DNA from: Icerya purchasi | Lineage: Eukaryota; Arthropoda; Insecta; Hemiptera; Monophlebidae | Direction: 5' to 3' | Assembly (NCBI GenBank): GCA_039619475.1 | Contig: CM077115.1 | Coordinates: 139,326,172 to 139,390,171, forward strand | DNA length: 64,000 nt | In this document: piece by piece, positions 1-11,133 of the stretch | Layout of the letters: the number at the start of each line of letters is the position of its first letter | Position numbering within the stretch: position 1 is the first letter of the stretch | Made by a program: the position numbers and the translations under genes | The notes under the pieces: model-generated | Databases searched by the model: none | Told to the model about the DNA's origin: nothing | What the model saw: only the letters and a program-made list of their open reading frames with translations

Positions 1-434
1 TAATTGAAAAGATTCTCCGGCTTTCAGTCACAGTATTTACGTCACTGCGCGTTAAATGAACCATCCGATTTAAAGCATCGTAAAAATCTCAGTTTACTAC
101 AGATTTTACCACCGCTGTGTTACACTTAATAATCTTTTCCTCGCCTATATATATATATATCCTATGGGCATTAAAGCGAGCTACTTTTTTCTTCAAACTG
201 CTATCGCACATTGCGGTAATCGATTTGTTAAATTTCCGCGGTGTAAATAAATATACTTACTCGAGACTTCGTCTGAATTTTTTTTTTTTTTTTTTTTGAC
301 CAATTTTCCAAGAAAGAAAAGCAAACAAAAATCCCCCAATTTCTTAATATTCCCCATCGTTAAATACGTGTGTGTACAATAGTTTATAATAAACGTATTT
401 CAGTGTTATAGAATTTTTCGTAATTTTAAAACAG
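1..434. other. Non-coding sequence upstream of the first visible receptor exon
   Basis: No coding exon is recognisable. The stretch holds a short TA run near 146-162 and a T-run at 279-297. Its last bases form the splice acceptor (AG at 433-434) of the exon starting at 435, so it is probably the 3' end of an earlier intron. The acceptor has only a weak pyrimidine tract. Confidence 0.5.
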
Positions 435-661
435 ATTTACCTTGTTGAACGCGGTTTTGGTGACAAAAACTACCGACTTAATGGAGCTGGTGAATTCGGA
501 ATCGCGCGTCATGCTCCTGTACGCCACCGCCGATGAAGCGAACAGCATCCTGAAAGCGGCCAAAGAATACAAAATTATCGGCGAAAATTACGTTTGGGTA
601 GTCACTCAAAGCGTCATAGAAAAACTGCAAAAGTCGCATCAGTTTCCAGTTGGGATGCTCG
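435..661 (+). CDS. Nmdar2: NMDA-type glutamate receptor subunit 2-like, amino-terminal-domain exon
   Basis: Internal coding exon of an ionotropic glutamate receptor subunit. The product would be a neuronal plasma-membrane, ligand-gated cation channel, and this part belongs to the extracellular bilobed amino-terminal (LIVBP-like) domain. The 75 complete codons carry motifs typical of the NMDA family: [25 protein letters not shown] and FPVGMLG. The exon begins after AG at 433-434 with one base of a split codon. It ends at 661 before a GTAAAAAG donor, leaving one base of a codon (phase 1). That base joins the exon at 34792 to restore the glycine in MLGVHFD. There is no ATG here; an open frame continues into the intron until 837 but is not coding. 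Subunit 2 is preferred over subunit 1 from the overall match with the second exon, but this rests on memory of the family and no alignment was run. Confidence 0.8.
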
Positions 662-1559
662 GTAAAAAGAAAAATTACATTTTAGATGTCGACGAAGTAT
701 TTATCATTCGCATTTGTTTGTTTTTTTTTTTAAATATTACAAAAAAACCTACAAAGAAAACCAACAAAAAAAAAACCTTTGCGTTTGTAATAGCAGAATC
801 CTTATGCGCTCGTTTATTTCGTTTTACTTATTTTTGACACTAATTCTTGATATTAATTTTTGATATTATATCTTCTTTGTCCTTCGGAATCTGTTTGCGA
901 AATGTTTTCTTTCAGAATACACTCGGCGAATATGCGAAAGCGATGTTAATTTATACAAATTTCTCCGAATAATTCGAAAATCGGAATGCGACCTCGGGAA
1001 GAAATGCCGAACAATGGCGAGATTATGTTAGCAGAATAAGGAGATGGGACACGACACTTTACATGGTGAACAACGCGTTGTTCCATTTCGCCAGAGAATT
1101 AATTTTGAAGAGATGGCCCAGAATTATCGAACACAAACGTTTTACTTCGTTTGTTTATTTAGCCGCCCGGGCGATTATTTATTAAGCAACGGTTGAAATA
1201 ATCCTCTGCACACGTAATGCCACGTAAGAACAGTATTCGCGGCGGCCTATCGAAAATGACGATCAAACGCCGTAACAATTACCCTTTCAATATTGAACTC
1301 TGCCGACCCCCCCCCCGCTCATCACGCATCTATTCGAACGGTATGCGGTTTTCGAAAATTCGACAGAAAAAAAGTTAATGTTATACCGATTACGGGGGGG
1401 GGGGCTAACCGACTCCAATAATAATTTCATCTCCAACTGATTAATTCCTGTTTCGCTCACAACAACATTATACGTAGTTGGAATAATTTTTTTGCCTTAA
1501 TTTTTTGCATGAGATAAACTTTAAATTCGTAATCTGTTCGCTTTAAGCTTTGTCCTTTT
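662..1559. other. Intron sequence without recognised features
   Basis: No open frame of substance and no repeat homology to the rest of the window was seen. C-rich (around 1306-1316) and G-rich (around 1395-1404) homopolymer runs are present. Confidence 0.4.
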
Positions 1560-3085
1560 CTGAACTATGCCCTTGATATTCTCCGAATTTCATACTTGTG
1601 CTCTAGTTTGCATAACTCTTGATAAGGATTTCTATGTTACTTTTGGTCGGATGATGTCCCCCTGTAATTGTTCACTTCTGTCTTGTTTTCTTACGTATCA
1701 AATGAATATAGGCTGTCGTCCACAACTTCGGCGGTCTTTTAGTTTGCCCGGGGGTTGCGTTCATCAATTCTGTTAATTCATTCGATGTTTCATTATTTGC
1801 GCATTAGTTCTGCCACAACTGAATCTTCCGGCTGGCATTCTTGAACCAATGAATAATTTGTATACGATTTCCTCCTTCGCCGATGACACTGAGAATCTCG
1901 GCTAGTTGTTATATTCTCTTTAGAAGTGAAATTTCCTCTAGGAGTTTCAGGATACCAGTATTGGGCAATTATCTTGGTCGCTGCAGGGGATTTCGGCATT
2001 TGTACCTTTTAAGAGGTCTATATTTGTACCTTTTAAGAGGTCTATATTTGTACCTTTTAAGAGGTCTATATTTGTACCTTTTAAGAGGTCTATATTTGTA
2101 CCTTTTAAGAGGTCTATATTTGTACCTTTTAAGAGGTCTATATTTGTACCTTTTAAGAGGTCTATATTTGTACCTTTTAAGAGGTCTATATTTGTACCTT
2201 TTAAGAGGTCTATATTTGTACCTTTTAAGAGGTCTATATTTGTACCTTTTAAGAGGTCTATATTTGTACCTTTTAAGAGGTCTATATTTGTACCTTTTAA
2301 GAGGTCTATATTTGTACCTTTTAAGAGGTCTATATTTGTACCTTTTAAGAGGTCTATATTTGTACCTTTTAAGAGGTCTATATTTGTACCTTTTAAGAGG
2401 TCTATATTTGTACCTTTTAAGAGGTCTATATTTGTACCTTTTAAGAGGTCTATATTTGTACCTTTTAAGAGGTCTATATTTGTACCTTTTAAGAGGTCTA
2501 TATTTGTACCTTTTAAGAGGTCTATATTTGTACCTTTTAAGAGGTCTATATTTGTACCTTTTAAGAGGTCTATATTTGTACCTTTTAAGAGGTCTATATT
2601 TGTACCTTTTAAGAGGTCTATATTTGTACCTTTTAAGAGGTCTATATTTGTACCTTTTAAGAGGTCTATATTTGTACCTTTAAAATATAGACCTCTTAAT
2701 GTTGCTTTTTAAAACATAGGCCTTTTTTTCTTTTTTAAATTCCCTTCAAAATTTTATTTAACTGATTTTTATCGAATTCCTTATGATTTTACCTTTTTTG
2801 CTTTGTAAATGGTGATCTGTTGTTTCCGTTTTTGGTGTAACTCAATTTATGCCATGCGCCTTGTCTCTTGTATAGAGCCTGTTCGAATTTACCAGGCATG
2901 TTTTCTAAATTTTTCTGAACGGTTAGTTTCTTCACTTGCCTTTACTACTGCTTCTTCTTGCGCAGTTCATCCTAGTTATCTGGTTTATTGACTTCTACTT
3001 TTGTCGCAGATTCTGCGTTATATTTTAGCTTTTCTGCGCTAAACGTGGTACCTTTTTTTCTCGCGGGATTCGCTTGGTATTTTTT
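1560..3085 (-). pseudogene. Unidentified coding-like relic split by a 24-bp tandem array
   Basis: On the minus strand two stretches look like decayed protein-coding sequence: about 3085-2800 (lysine-rich, with AEKLKYNAESATKVEV) and 1999-1560 (starting MPKSPAATK, later ELTELMNATPGQTKRPPKLW). Each has a few stops or frame changes. Between them lies the tandem array at 1998-2682. Its unit is a multiple of three and stays open in two minus-strand frames (repeats IDLLKGTN and YRPLKRYK). I do not recognise the family. A mobile-element ORF1 or gag-like protein is possible, but so is chance. Confidence 0.25.
1998..2682. repeat. 24-bp minisatellite, about 28.5 perfect copies
   Basis: Tandem unit ATTTGTACCTTTTAAGAGGT plus CTAT, repeated head to tail with no mismatch that I could find. 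It is open on the + strand as a YLYLLRGL octapeptide repeat. Immediately after the last partial copy the sequence runs into an inverted partial unit (ATATAGACCTCTTAA at about 2685-2699). The perfect homogeneity points to very recent expansion or an assembly collapse or expansion. The + strand reading frame is almost certainly not a gene. Confidence 0.95.
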
Positions 3086-5381
3086 TGCTATTAGTTTGAC
3101 TTTTATCTTCGATAGATAATACGGTTTTTTCGCATTTCTTAGCACTTTCACATTATATATATATATATATATATATATATTTGGCTACGCCTTTCATACG
3201 TGATTGCAACGTGGTCAACTTTGATCTCTGCCAAATCGTGGTTTGTTTGGCGACGCCCCCAGATGTTCTGCTTCCTAGGAAAATGCTCGAAAGCTGTAAA
3301 CTTAGTTGTTAACGTGAAAGTTCCGCATAGTTCTATCAGTCGTAAACTTTTTTTGTATTCATTGAAGTTTGGTTAATTTCCATTGTATACTTCAAGCGAT
3401 CGGAATTTTTAAAATTAAGACATTCTTCGGACACTAATAAATTAATCCTTTTAAATTCTGAAAATCGTTCATACTGCACTCGCTCTTAATCTTTAAAAAT
3501 CACTTCAATATTCAATTTATCAAATGAAAATAAGTATCACGAACTATCAAAACATAATTACAATAACCGGATGTATTATACATATTTCCCGCATACATTA
3601 ATTATGTTATGTAATGGGGCAGAGGCAATGACTTGAAGCGACTTTCACGCTTACCGTAAATCTCCGTGTTAAATCATCTTCGGCTGTTTCTAACCTTTAA
3701 CTTCTGGCATGTGCCGAAAAGTTGGATATTTTTTGTATTTTAAAGTCCGCTCATTGTAGCTTTTATGTGCGACCAAAAAAGGACTATTAATTTATCGGTT
3801 TCTCTTATTGGCGAATAGTTGTCTCTTTTTTTCTGCAACGTTATTTTAAAGAATTTTTCGATTTAAAACTCGGCGTCCGTTTTTGCGCTATCCCCATTCC
3901 TTGCTATCAACGATTTCGGTTGTGTCCGAATTCTGCCGGTAAACTTGTCGATTCTGTTAAGGATGCGACTCTTGTGGAAATATCAATATGCTCATTAATG
4001 ATTTTTAGATTTTTGGCCAAGCTCTCATTTTTTGGATTAAATCTATTTCACCATTAACGATTTTCAGATATAACATCTTACATTCTAAAGACACACTGGC
4101 TCATTTACAATTTGGTATACAGATATGACATGTAAAATTTGGTTAAAATTCCTTTCACCAGTCTTCCTCTTTACTTCCAACGATCATAGGTATAATACTT
4201 GCATAAATGCGTATATCCTTTAAAAAAATATATGTAAACAGCGTATTTATCACTTCCATTATTTGAACAAAAATAACAATATTAAACGTGTGTGTGTGTG
4301 TGTGTGTGTCAATCATACTCAATCAGTGATGTGCATAAACAAAAAATATCAAAGTATTCTGTGATTCGAAAGAAATAAATAAATAAATAAAAGGAATTAA
4401 ACGCGTATGCGCAGAATCATTAATTAAAATTAAAAGCGAAAATGAAAATTACCAAACTATCATTAGCCAGGGGTCGTTCTCGATTGAAATTATCCCTTAA
4501 TTATCTCGTTTACAACCAAAAAAAAAAAAAAAAAAAAAATGCGTGACTTTTTTTGTCTATTTTAAACTTGGTGTAATGTCAGAGCTTTCAGCATTTCGCG
4601 CTGATGATCTATTGACACGGTAATCAGGAGGAGCCACATTACAGAAAAAGCTGGATGTAATCTCGTTGGAGTGCGTCAATTAACAATTTTATCTTCTTGA
4701 AAATCTTTTATGAACTATACATTAACGCCGCGAGATTTAAATATCATCATTAATCTCAAGAAAAACCGGCGTGAAACGTTCGCAAAATTAATGCCACAGA
4801 TTAAATCGTAGTTTTCTGCTATTCCATTTTTTCCAGATCCCATTTAGTCTCAGTTTAAAATGCTCTATTTTTACAGTGCGGCATTTATTAAGATAAATGA
4901 CTGCTCACTTCGGAATTGAACACGGCTGAATTTCAGCTTCGCGCTTATTGTAGGATTAAAGGGTGTTTCAAATCAAATTATATACATATATATATATATA
5001 TATAATTGTACATAGTCGAGGGGCGTTTTGAAAAATTCGAGTCTTTCGCCTATAAATGGCGCAAACGAATCGGCCGTTTTAATTCCGCGTTTAATAATCC
5101 GAATCAGCCGAGTTCAATTGTAATAATTACGAATGAGAGTGTCTCTGTTAGGCGAAATGTGTGTTCTCTATGTCCTTGTAGAGCCATTGCAGTTTTCGAA
5201 CCGAAGAAGAAACGCATTTACAGCGGGGAAAAAATAAACCGGTGGACAAAGCCGCGAGATTTGTATAGCGACGTTTAGAATTTAGTTTGACGGTAGTACA
5301 ACGTATTCTCACAATCAGTAGCGAGTAATGTAACCGGCTATAGAAAAAAAAGAAAAAATGGATCAACATCGATTTCATCGG
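3086..5381. other. Intron sequence with microsatellites only
   Basis: Contains a TA run (about 3155-3181), a TG run (about 4289-4309), an A-run (4518-4539) and a TA run (about 4985-5005). The open stretch 5006-5278 on + has no recognisable domain and is treated as chance. Confidence 0.45.
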
Positions 5382-5476
5382 GACAGGAAGACCCATATCA
5401 TCACCCCGGTTTTGTTTAACTGCACTTTGGAAGATATTCTTAGGAAGTTACACTGTTACCTTTTCCGCCGATGAAA

Positions 5477-5513
<37 letters not shown>

Positions 5514-5587
5514 TTTTATGTAACTTTCTAAGAATATCTTCCAAAGCGCAGTTCAACGAAACCGGTGATAATATGGGTCTCCTTGAC
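5382..5587. repeat. Foldback repeat with about 70-bp inverted arms around an A-run
   Basis: The left arm (5382-5451) and right arm (5520-5587) are reverse complements with a few substitutions. They share GGAAGATATTCTTA, or its complement, and an ACCCATAT core. The centre is an uninterrupted A-run of about 30 (5482-5511) flanked by an inner inverted pair (GAAATCTTT / AAAGATTTT). It could be a foldback element or two small retroposed copies joined head to head. Confidence 0.75.
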
Positions 5588-5689
5588 CAACCCCTTTCTT
5601 AATATCAAAGTACCGCCGACCCTCATTCTGGCTCTAAAGTCCCCCCTTATACATATTTTTTATTAATATCGGAACTCGTTGACTTTTAA

Positions 5690-6260
5690 GTGACGCAAAT
5701 AAGTACTTAAAAAATCGAAAGCTTTATTATAGTAAATTATAGCCATAAATATTTCGACTTGATATTCTATGTATTTCTCGGTGACTTAATTAACATGTAA
5801 GTGATCTATCGTAGCGAGAGACCTCCTGAAACTAGCTTGTTTTATAGGTTGCTCGACTCTTATAACAGGCTCTATTCTTTTTTCTAGCAGCTTTGAAAAA
5901 ATGTTAGAAATAGTTAAAGATATTGGACGATAGTTTTCAATTTTGTGCCGATCGCCCCCTTTTTAAACAACAATATTATGACAGAGTACTTCCATTTACA
6001 GGGAATAATGCCTGTTTTTAAAATTTCTATTAAATAGGATCGTTAAGATTTTTATTAACTGTAAAGCTCCCAATTTTATGTGTTCGTTCATTATTTTGTT
6101 ACGTCTCAATCTTTTCACTATTTCCTCTCCTTTTTTAATTGGAAATTCTGGTTCTACTGGAAAACTAGTTTCAACAGAATTGCTTATACAACGGTATAAC
6201 TCTATGTCATTATATAAATTTTTATAATATTCAGTTATGAAGTTGTTTTTTCTTTTCTAT
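5690..6260 (-). pseudogene. RTE-like reverse transcriptase, N-terminal part, broken
   Basis: Reading from 6260 towards 5690, the frame runs through ITEYYKNLYND, a stretch preceding the palm (IMNEHIKLGALQLIK), GIIPCKWK, GDRHKIENYRPISL and the finger region ending SLATIDHLH. It then reaches the start of the first catalytic motif (YYNKAFDFLS). This order is that of RT blocks 0 to 3 in RTE/CR1-type LINEs. Frameshifts occur between the NFKNR and GIIPCKW segments and again beyond the DHLH segment. The downstream FADD block and thumb are absent. Confidence 0.7.
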
Positions 6261-6434
6261 CGTATATTTTCTCCTCTTTCAGGTTCGTAAAATGAATTTA
6301 CTCCAAAATCTTAACACTGGGTTTTCCTGCTCCTTGTAATTCTTCCTTTGTCCTAATCTTTCCATCTCCAGATATAATCCTTGTACTTCACTCTTTCCTA
6401 AGCTCTGTTTCTAATCGTCTCTCTATTTAACCTT

Positions 6435-6537
6435 TTCCATAATTTCTGTAGTTGTTGGGTCAAAGCCGCTGGCGCGCCCGAAAGACAATATATAAAATAA
6501 TATTATTATTATTTTATATTTAAAAAAAAAAAAAAAA
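6435..6537 (+). mobile_element. 5'-truncated LINE tail (RNase H LINE family), + strand
   Basis: Contains TTGTTGGGTCAAAGCCGCTG followed by GCGCGCCC, then an AT-rich stretch and an A-run ending at 6537. The same 3' signature occurs in reverse at 16573-16605 at the end of an RNase H LINE. It interrupts the antisense RTE-like relic. The 5' junction is uncertain and no target-site duplication was resolved. Confidence 0.6.
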
Positions 6538-6599
6538 GAATTACCCATTGCGTACCTATACTGAGTTTCTTTTTTAGCAGTTTTATATTTTACATCCTT

Positions 6600-6821
6600 C
6601 TAAAATATTATCAATAATTTCATTTTTTTTTGAGCTCGGTTATGTTCTCTTATTTTATTTCTTATGGCTCTTGACACTAAATTTAATTCACTATTTTCTT
6701 TTGGAGCCCTGTTAATGATTTTTAAAATTTCCATTCTTCTCTCACGTAGTTGATAAATGTTATCTACTTCGCCTATCTGTGGGCTATTTCCATTTTTTTT
6801 CCTGGATGTGTTTGTGAACAT
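6600..6821 (-). pseudogene. LINE connector between endonuclease and RT
   Basis: A 73-residue open stretch begins at a methionine (MFTNTSRKKN) and contains a basic helical segment (LRERRMEILK...VSRAIRNKIREHNR). In this class of LINE polyprotein such a segment links the endonuclease and RT. It is in line with the endonuclease upstream and RT downstream on the same strand. Confidence 0.5.
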
Positions 6822-6989
6822 TGGCGTTATTTTTTGAGATATGTCGTTATATTTTATAATTCGTCAATCTCTTGATCTCTACTTAAGTTTATTTTTTCTC
6901 TAACTCTTCACAAATTATGTTTTCGTACTTTTCATGGTCTAGTCTTACATGCGAATTTTTTATGACGCTCTTGTAGTATTTTTCTTTAT

Positions 6990-7720
6990 ATCAGTTGCAA
7001 ATGTTATAATTAGCAGTCTACGTGATCTGTATAGAAGCTGAATTTATTGAAATCTTTTATTTCGAAATTCATAATTGACTGATTCTTGCTAGGTACTACT
7101 ACTATATAGTCTATTAGTGATTTATATGTTATGTTTGGCTTGGAGATATTCATGACCGTCTATTTCCTATTATTTTTTTAAACAGACTATTTACTATTTT
7201 TAGATTGAATTCTTGACAGAATCTTATGAGCACGTTGCGTTAACCCATTGTTTGTTTTTCACTTTTCTTTCTTTGCTCTATCTGGCTATTAAAGTCTCCC
7301 GTAATTATTAAGTTGTTGTTGTTTTTTTATTTTAATTGAAATTAAAATGTTTCTTACATTTTCGTAGAAATTTTCTACTTCCCAATCCTCTGCATCTGTA
7401 GTCGGAGCATAAACTTAAATACATATTAGTATAACATTATTGATTTTTATTTTTAAGTATTCTGTCGTTAATCCCCTTTGTCTCTACTACATTACTTATA
7501 TATCAATAGTTAATAATAAAATCGTTTCCGTTTTGTCCTAAGTTATTACCTACATGTATAATATAAAATAGGTTCCCCTTTTGAGTGTGTATGATTTTCT
7601 CTCCAGCTCTTCTTACTTAGGAGAATCGCAAAATTTTAATATCAAATTTCTGAAATTCCCCTTTTAACTCAATCAGTCTTTCTGAGCTTTTAAGTTTACA
7701 TTTAGGAAAGCTATATGAAC
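6990..7720 (-). pseudogene. APE-type LINE endonuclease, broken
   Basis: On the minus strand, pieces in different frames match the order of an apurinic-like endonuclease: FLNV near the N-terminus, VRRAGEKIIHTQKGN, NLGQNGNDFIIN, VYAPTTDAEDW, GDFNSQI, then ISPN and SLIDYIVV before a final DH segment. The GDFN and YAPT motifs are hallmarks of LINE target-site nicking enzymes. At least four frame changes and several stops make it inactive. Confidence 0.7.
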
Positions 7721-8290
7721 TTTTATTTTATTTTTACTACTTTTTATATTATTCGTTTGATTTAATTTGCGCTCAACTAAACTTTTACAAGTATTTTTAC
7801 ATGACGGGAGTGATAGAGGAAATACTTACCCTTGCTTTTATCGGCGTTTCTGGGTGAGGACAATTCACGCTCATAATAGACCGTGAAACTTTTCATTTAT
7901 TTATAATATTTTGTTTATTTTTTTTTCAAATGAGTGGTTGGAGGTGACTGTGTTATCGTTTCAGCGTATGCTGCTGGGTATGCTAGTGTTGGAGACTGCG
8001 TGTGTGTGTGATGTAGATGCTGTCAATACGAACTTATCGATAGAACACTGCTTCTGGCCACCTTTGCGTTTTTCACTGTATTTTGCTGCCGAATCTATTG
8101 CACTGATCTTATCCATCTGCTTGGTTGTGTAGCTGATGTTCCGAGTAGTGCTAGTACTCTCCTAAGTGAAATCATCAGTCAGCCGTTCGAGATCCAATTC
8201 ACTAGTTATTATTTTCGCTTTACTGGAGTCTGTTTTCCTTACATATAAACTTCACCACCATCTCTGCACCGTGCTTGGCTTATTTTATCT

Positions 8291-8790
8291 TTAGAGTTTC
8301 CTAACGTGGCCGATCAGATCTTGATCTATATAAATCGGTACTGATTGGGGTAAGCCAACATCGTTACTGTCTGTCTTCAACTTCTTTGCATTACTTAGTA
8401 GTTGCGCTTTTTTCTCTCTGCGAATCGTTGGTCTTTTTAGGCAGACGATGTCTGACATCCCACTCCACCAATTGCACACCTAATTTCGTTCCTATCCCAT
8501 TTATTCTTTACAATCCCCCATTTTACGGACGGTACTTCGCGAACTATCACGTTATCCACTTTTCAAGTGTACTGACTCAATTTTTGCAGTTCCTGTTTTA
8601 GTAGTTCGTTTTTTTTGTTTTTTTTTTTGACGTATCCGATCTCACTTCTGAAATCTTCATTTTCTTTCCTTAATTTATCGATTTCTTCCATTGCCTCATC
8701 CATCTTGGTATTTGTGTCGTTGCACGTAATCCCTATACCTTTTATTTCCTCGTGCATTTGATTAAGCTTATCATGAAATTGATTTTCCAT
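8291..8790 (-). pseudogene. Coiled-coil ORF1-like protein of the RTE-like LINE
   Basis: It starts with MENQFHDKLNQMHEEIKGI at 8790 and is dominated by heptad-rich K/E sequence (DEAMEEIDKLRKENEDFR), predicting a coiled coil of about 70 residues. After a break near 8560 the same strand continues with LSNAKKLKTDSND and a C-terminal IDQDLIG. Such coiled-coil ORF1 proteins bind LINE RNA and precede the endonuclease/RT ORF, which matches the order here. The assignment is by context and composition. Confidence 0.55.
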
Positions 8791-8799
8791 TTTTAAATT

Positions 8800-9440
8800 T
8801 TCAAATTCGAACGAAATAGTAAGTTTATTTGGAAATATATATATTTGCCGAGTCTCATATTTGTGACGACCTAAGAAGTCATGTTACATATTATAACGTA
8901 AACGAAAACGGAGTACAGTCAGTGTTTGTGTTAGTAAATAAGTAAATGGGGAACGTGGCGGCTACTTTGCTGGTTGAAAAATACTTTACGCCAAGAATCG
9001 CCAGTACGCGCTATTAGAGTTCACCGATTTTAACGTGAAAACAAAATAATATACTACAAAACAAACCGCACCACGCGACTCCTACCGGCTGATGAGCAAT
9101 GTGTTTAATAATCTGGTTTATCACAGTTTTCCTTGTTTTCCCGTTGGTCTACTTTTGCCGAACTGTTTTGTATCGTATTCAAACAATCTACGCTAATGGT
9201 TTGTTGTTGCAGCTATTTGGCTTTTCCACCGAATTATGCTAATTTATCTTTTTATTTCGATAATGATGTTCTCGGCTTTCCTTTGTAGGTTTTTTTTTTT
9301 TTTTTTTTTTTTTTCATTTCTAGATGTTGTGTCTTTTATAATAATAATACTTTTAAAGAAATTGTTAATGAATTTTCCTTTATCTTTCTTTGAAAATTCT
9401 TTTCGGCGTTTTTCATGAAGTTTTCCGCCATTATTTTTGT
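8800..9440. other. Intron sequence without recognised features
   Basis: Only a T-run (about 9289-9314) stands out. No coding motif or repeat match was seen. Confidence 0.4.
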
Positions 9441-10045
9441 CAAATCCTTATTTGCATAGCTTACGGTTTGGAATATTCTCTTGCCTGATTAACGACATTA
9501 CTTTAAATGATTACAAATACATCTTAAAACACGATTTCGGAGAAGCAATGTTACTTGAATCCGTCGTATTCCCTTATTTATTCACACCCTTCTCTCACTT
9601 CATTTTATATCCACATCGATTTTCTCTGCGTTCCTATCCATATGGGGATAGAGGGTAATGAAATGATTGCTTAGCTCAGATTACTGCGCCTTCTCTCTTT
9701 TATTTCTCAAAAATCCCGCTTCTAATTTAATTCCACTATGTGATGAGTTTCATACTAGATTCCGGTCAGATGTTTATGCCTCTTCCTTTCCAACCAAATT
9801 ACCTATTCATTCAACCTAATTTTCCTACCTAGCCCCTTAATTTTACGATTTACCTTCGCTTCGCCGTTCCGTTATCATCGTCTGTAGTATTGTTCGTTTA
9901 CGTCTCAATCGTTTTCTTTTCGCACTTTCCTCTAATTGAACTCTCCAGTTAACGACAGAGGTCACATCTTCTTCGAATTTCCTTTTGAATAAGCGTGCTG
10001 CTCTATATTCTGTTCTCTGGTCACTTCGGCTTCCCAACCCCTATT
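9440..10045 (+). pseudogene. LINE RNase H domain relic, + strand
   Basis: In the + frame around 9640 the sequence reads HMGIEGNEMIA, the conserved C-terminal RNase H block of APE-type LINEs that carry RNase H. Decayed downstream sequence (NPASNLIPLCDEF..., then a hydrophobic and arginine-rich tail) follows to about 10045. Stops interrupt it. The same block occurs in the minus-strand copies near 17140 and 33000. It abuts the Jockey-like relic that starts near 10050. Confidence 0.55.
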
Positions 10046-10049
10046 GTGC

Positions 10050-11099
10050 CTCTTATATTTCATCAGTTTAGATTTCGACAACATCATTCGACAATTGACC
10101 GGGTTCACAGAGTTACGTCTGTCATAAATAAAGCGTTTGAAGACAAGAAATACTGTCCGACAGTTTTTTTGGATATTGCGCAAGCCTTCGACAAAGTGTG
10201 GCATGCTTGTCTTTAAGCTGAGCAAAATATTACCCGGAAACCTGTGTAGATTGTTAGAATCGTACTTGCCTAAATCGTCAGTTCAGAGTAGCGTACGAAA
10301 GTTCTACGTCGAACTTTTATAATATTACGGCTGGAGTTCCACAAGGGAGTGTCTTTATGTTGTATCTTCTATATATAGCCAAGACCTACCGACCGACAAC
10401 AGTACAACGACAGCTATGTTTGCCGACGATACTGCTATTTTAGCCGTTAGCAGCAGCCACCTCGAGGCTACAAACAATTTACAAAATGCTTTGGATAATG
10501 TACAGAAGTGGGCGACGGACTGGAAAGTCAAACTGAATGAAGAGAAATCAGCATATGTTATGTTCACATATCGCCAAACAAAGACAAATTATCAAGTATA
10601 TTTGGGGAATAAACCTGTACCACAGGTAAATTCTGCCAAGTATTTACGTATGCACTTGGACAGGCGTCTTACGTGGAATGTGCACGTTAAAATGAAGTGC
10701 CAACAAATTAAGCACACAGCGAAACAATTACAGTGGTTGATAGGTCGGAGATCGCCACTGGATGTTCGATATAAATGCATTCTGTACCGTCAGATCATTA
10801 TGCCGATATGGACATACGGAATACAGCTCTGGGGTTGTACTAGTAATTCAAATCGTGCAAAAATTCAGGCGAGGCAGAGCATCATTTTGCGAACAATAGT
10901 CGATGCATATCGCTATTCTCGTAATGATGATATCCATAGGGACCTGCATATAACATCAGTCAATGATGTTATTAAGCAAATGGCCATTAAACATGGAAAA
11001 CGGATTCATCGACATGTTAACGTAGAAATGATTCGACTTCTTAACACCAGAGAAGACGTAAGGCGCCTTAAACGACGCCATCCATCAAATTTGATTTAG
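10050..11099 (+). pseudogene. Jockey-like reverse transcriptase, frameshifted
   Basis: Non-LTR retrotransposon RT, missing its N-terminus. The visible blocks are the fingers (RFRQHHSTIDRVHRV), the first catalytic aspartate motif (TVFLDIAQAFDKVWH), the template-grip motif (ITAGVPQGSV), the catalytic box (AMFADDTAI at about 10413-10439) and the thumb, ending at the stop codon 11097-11099. The last 227 residues (10416-11099) are uninterrupted. Upstream there are frame changes near 10205, 10285 and 10375, including a small loss after PQGSV. It is inactive, but the intact thumb suggests moderate age. No endonuclease or ORF1 remains on this copy. Confidence 0.85.
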
Positions 11100-11101
11100 T
11101 A

Positions 11102-11133
<32 letters not shown>

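Larger units (their letters stand above)
5690..8790 (-). mobile_element. RTE-like LINE relic: ORF1, endonuclease and the first part of RT
   Basis: A decayed non-LTR retrotransposon in antisense to the host gene. From its 5' side the parts are: a coiled-coil ORF1-like protein (8790-8291), an APE-type endonuclease (about 7720-6990), a connector (6821-6600), and RT motifs 0-3 (about 6260-5690). The RT part shows KGDRHKIENYRPISL and the start of the palm. Sequence stops near 5690, before the catalytic FADD box, so the 3' half is missing. That is the opposite of the usual 5' truncation. Many frameshifts and stops show that it is dead. The RTE clade is inferred from the motif pattern. A short + strand LINE tail is inserted at about 6435-6537. 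Confidence 0.75.

Noticed and set aside
1883..2683. A 266-codon + strand open frame with a YLYLLRGL repeat
   Set aside because: It is entirely the reading of the 24-bp tandem array and a short chance leader. There is no promoter, domain or conserved start; it is repeat DNA, not a gene.
5006..5278. A 90-codon + strand frame, considered as a host exon or mariner fragment
   Set aside because: No diagnostic residues of any family could be identified, and the start lies next to a TA microsatellite.
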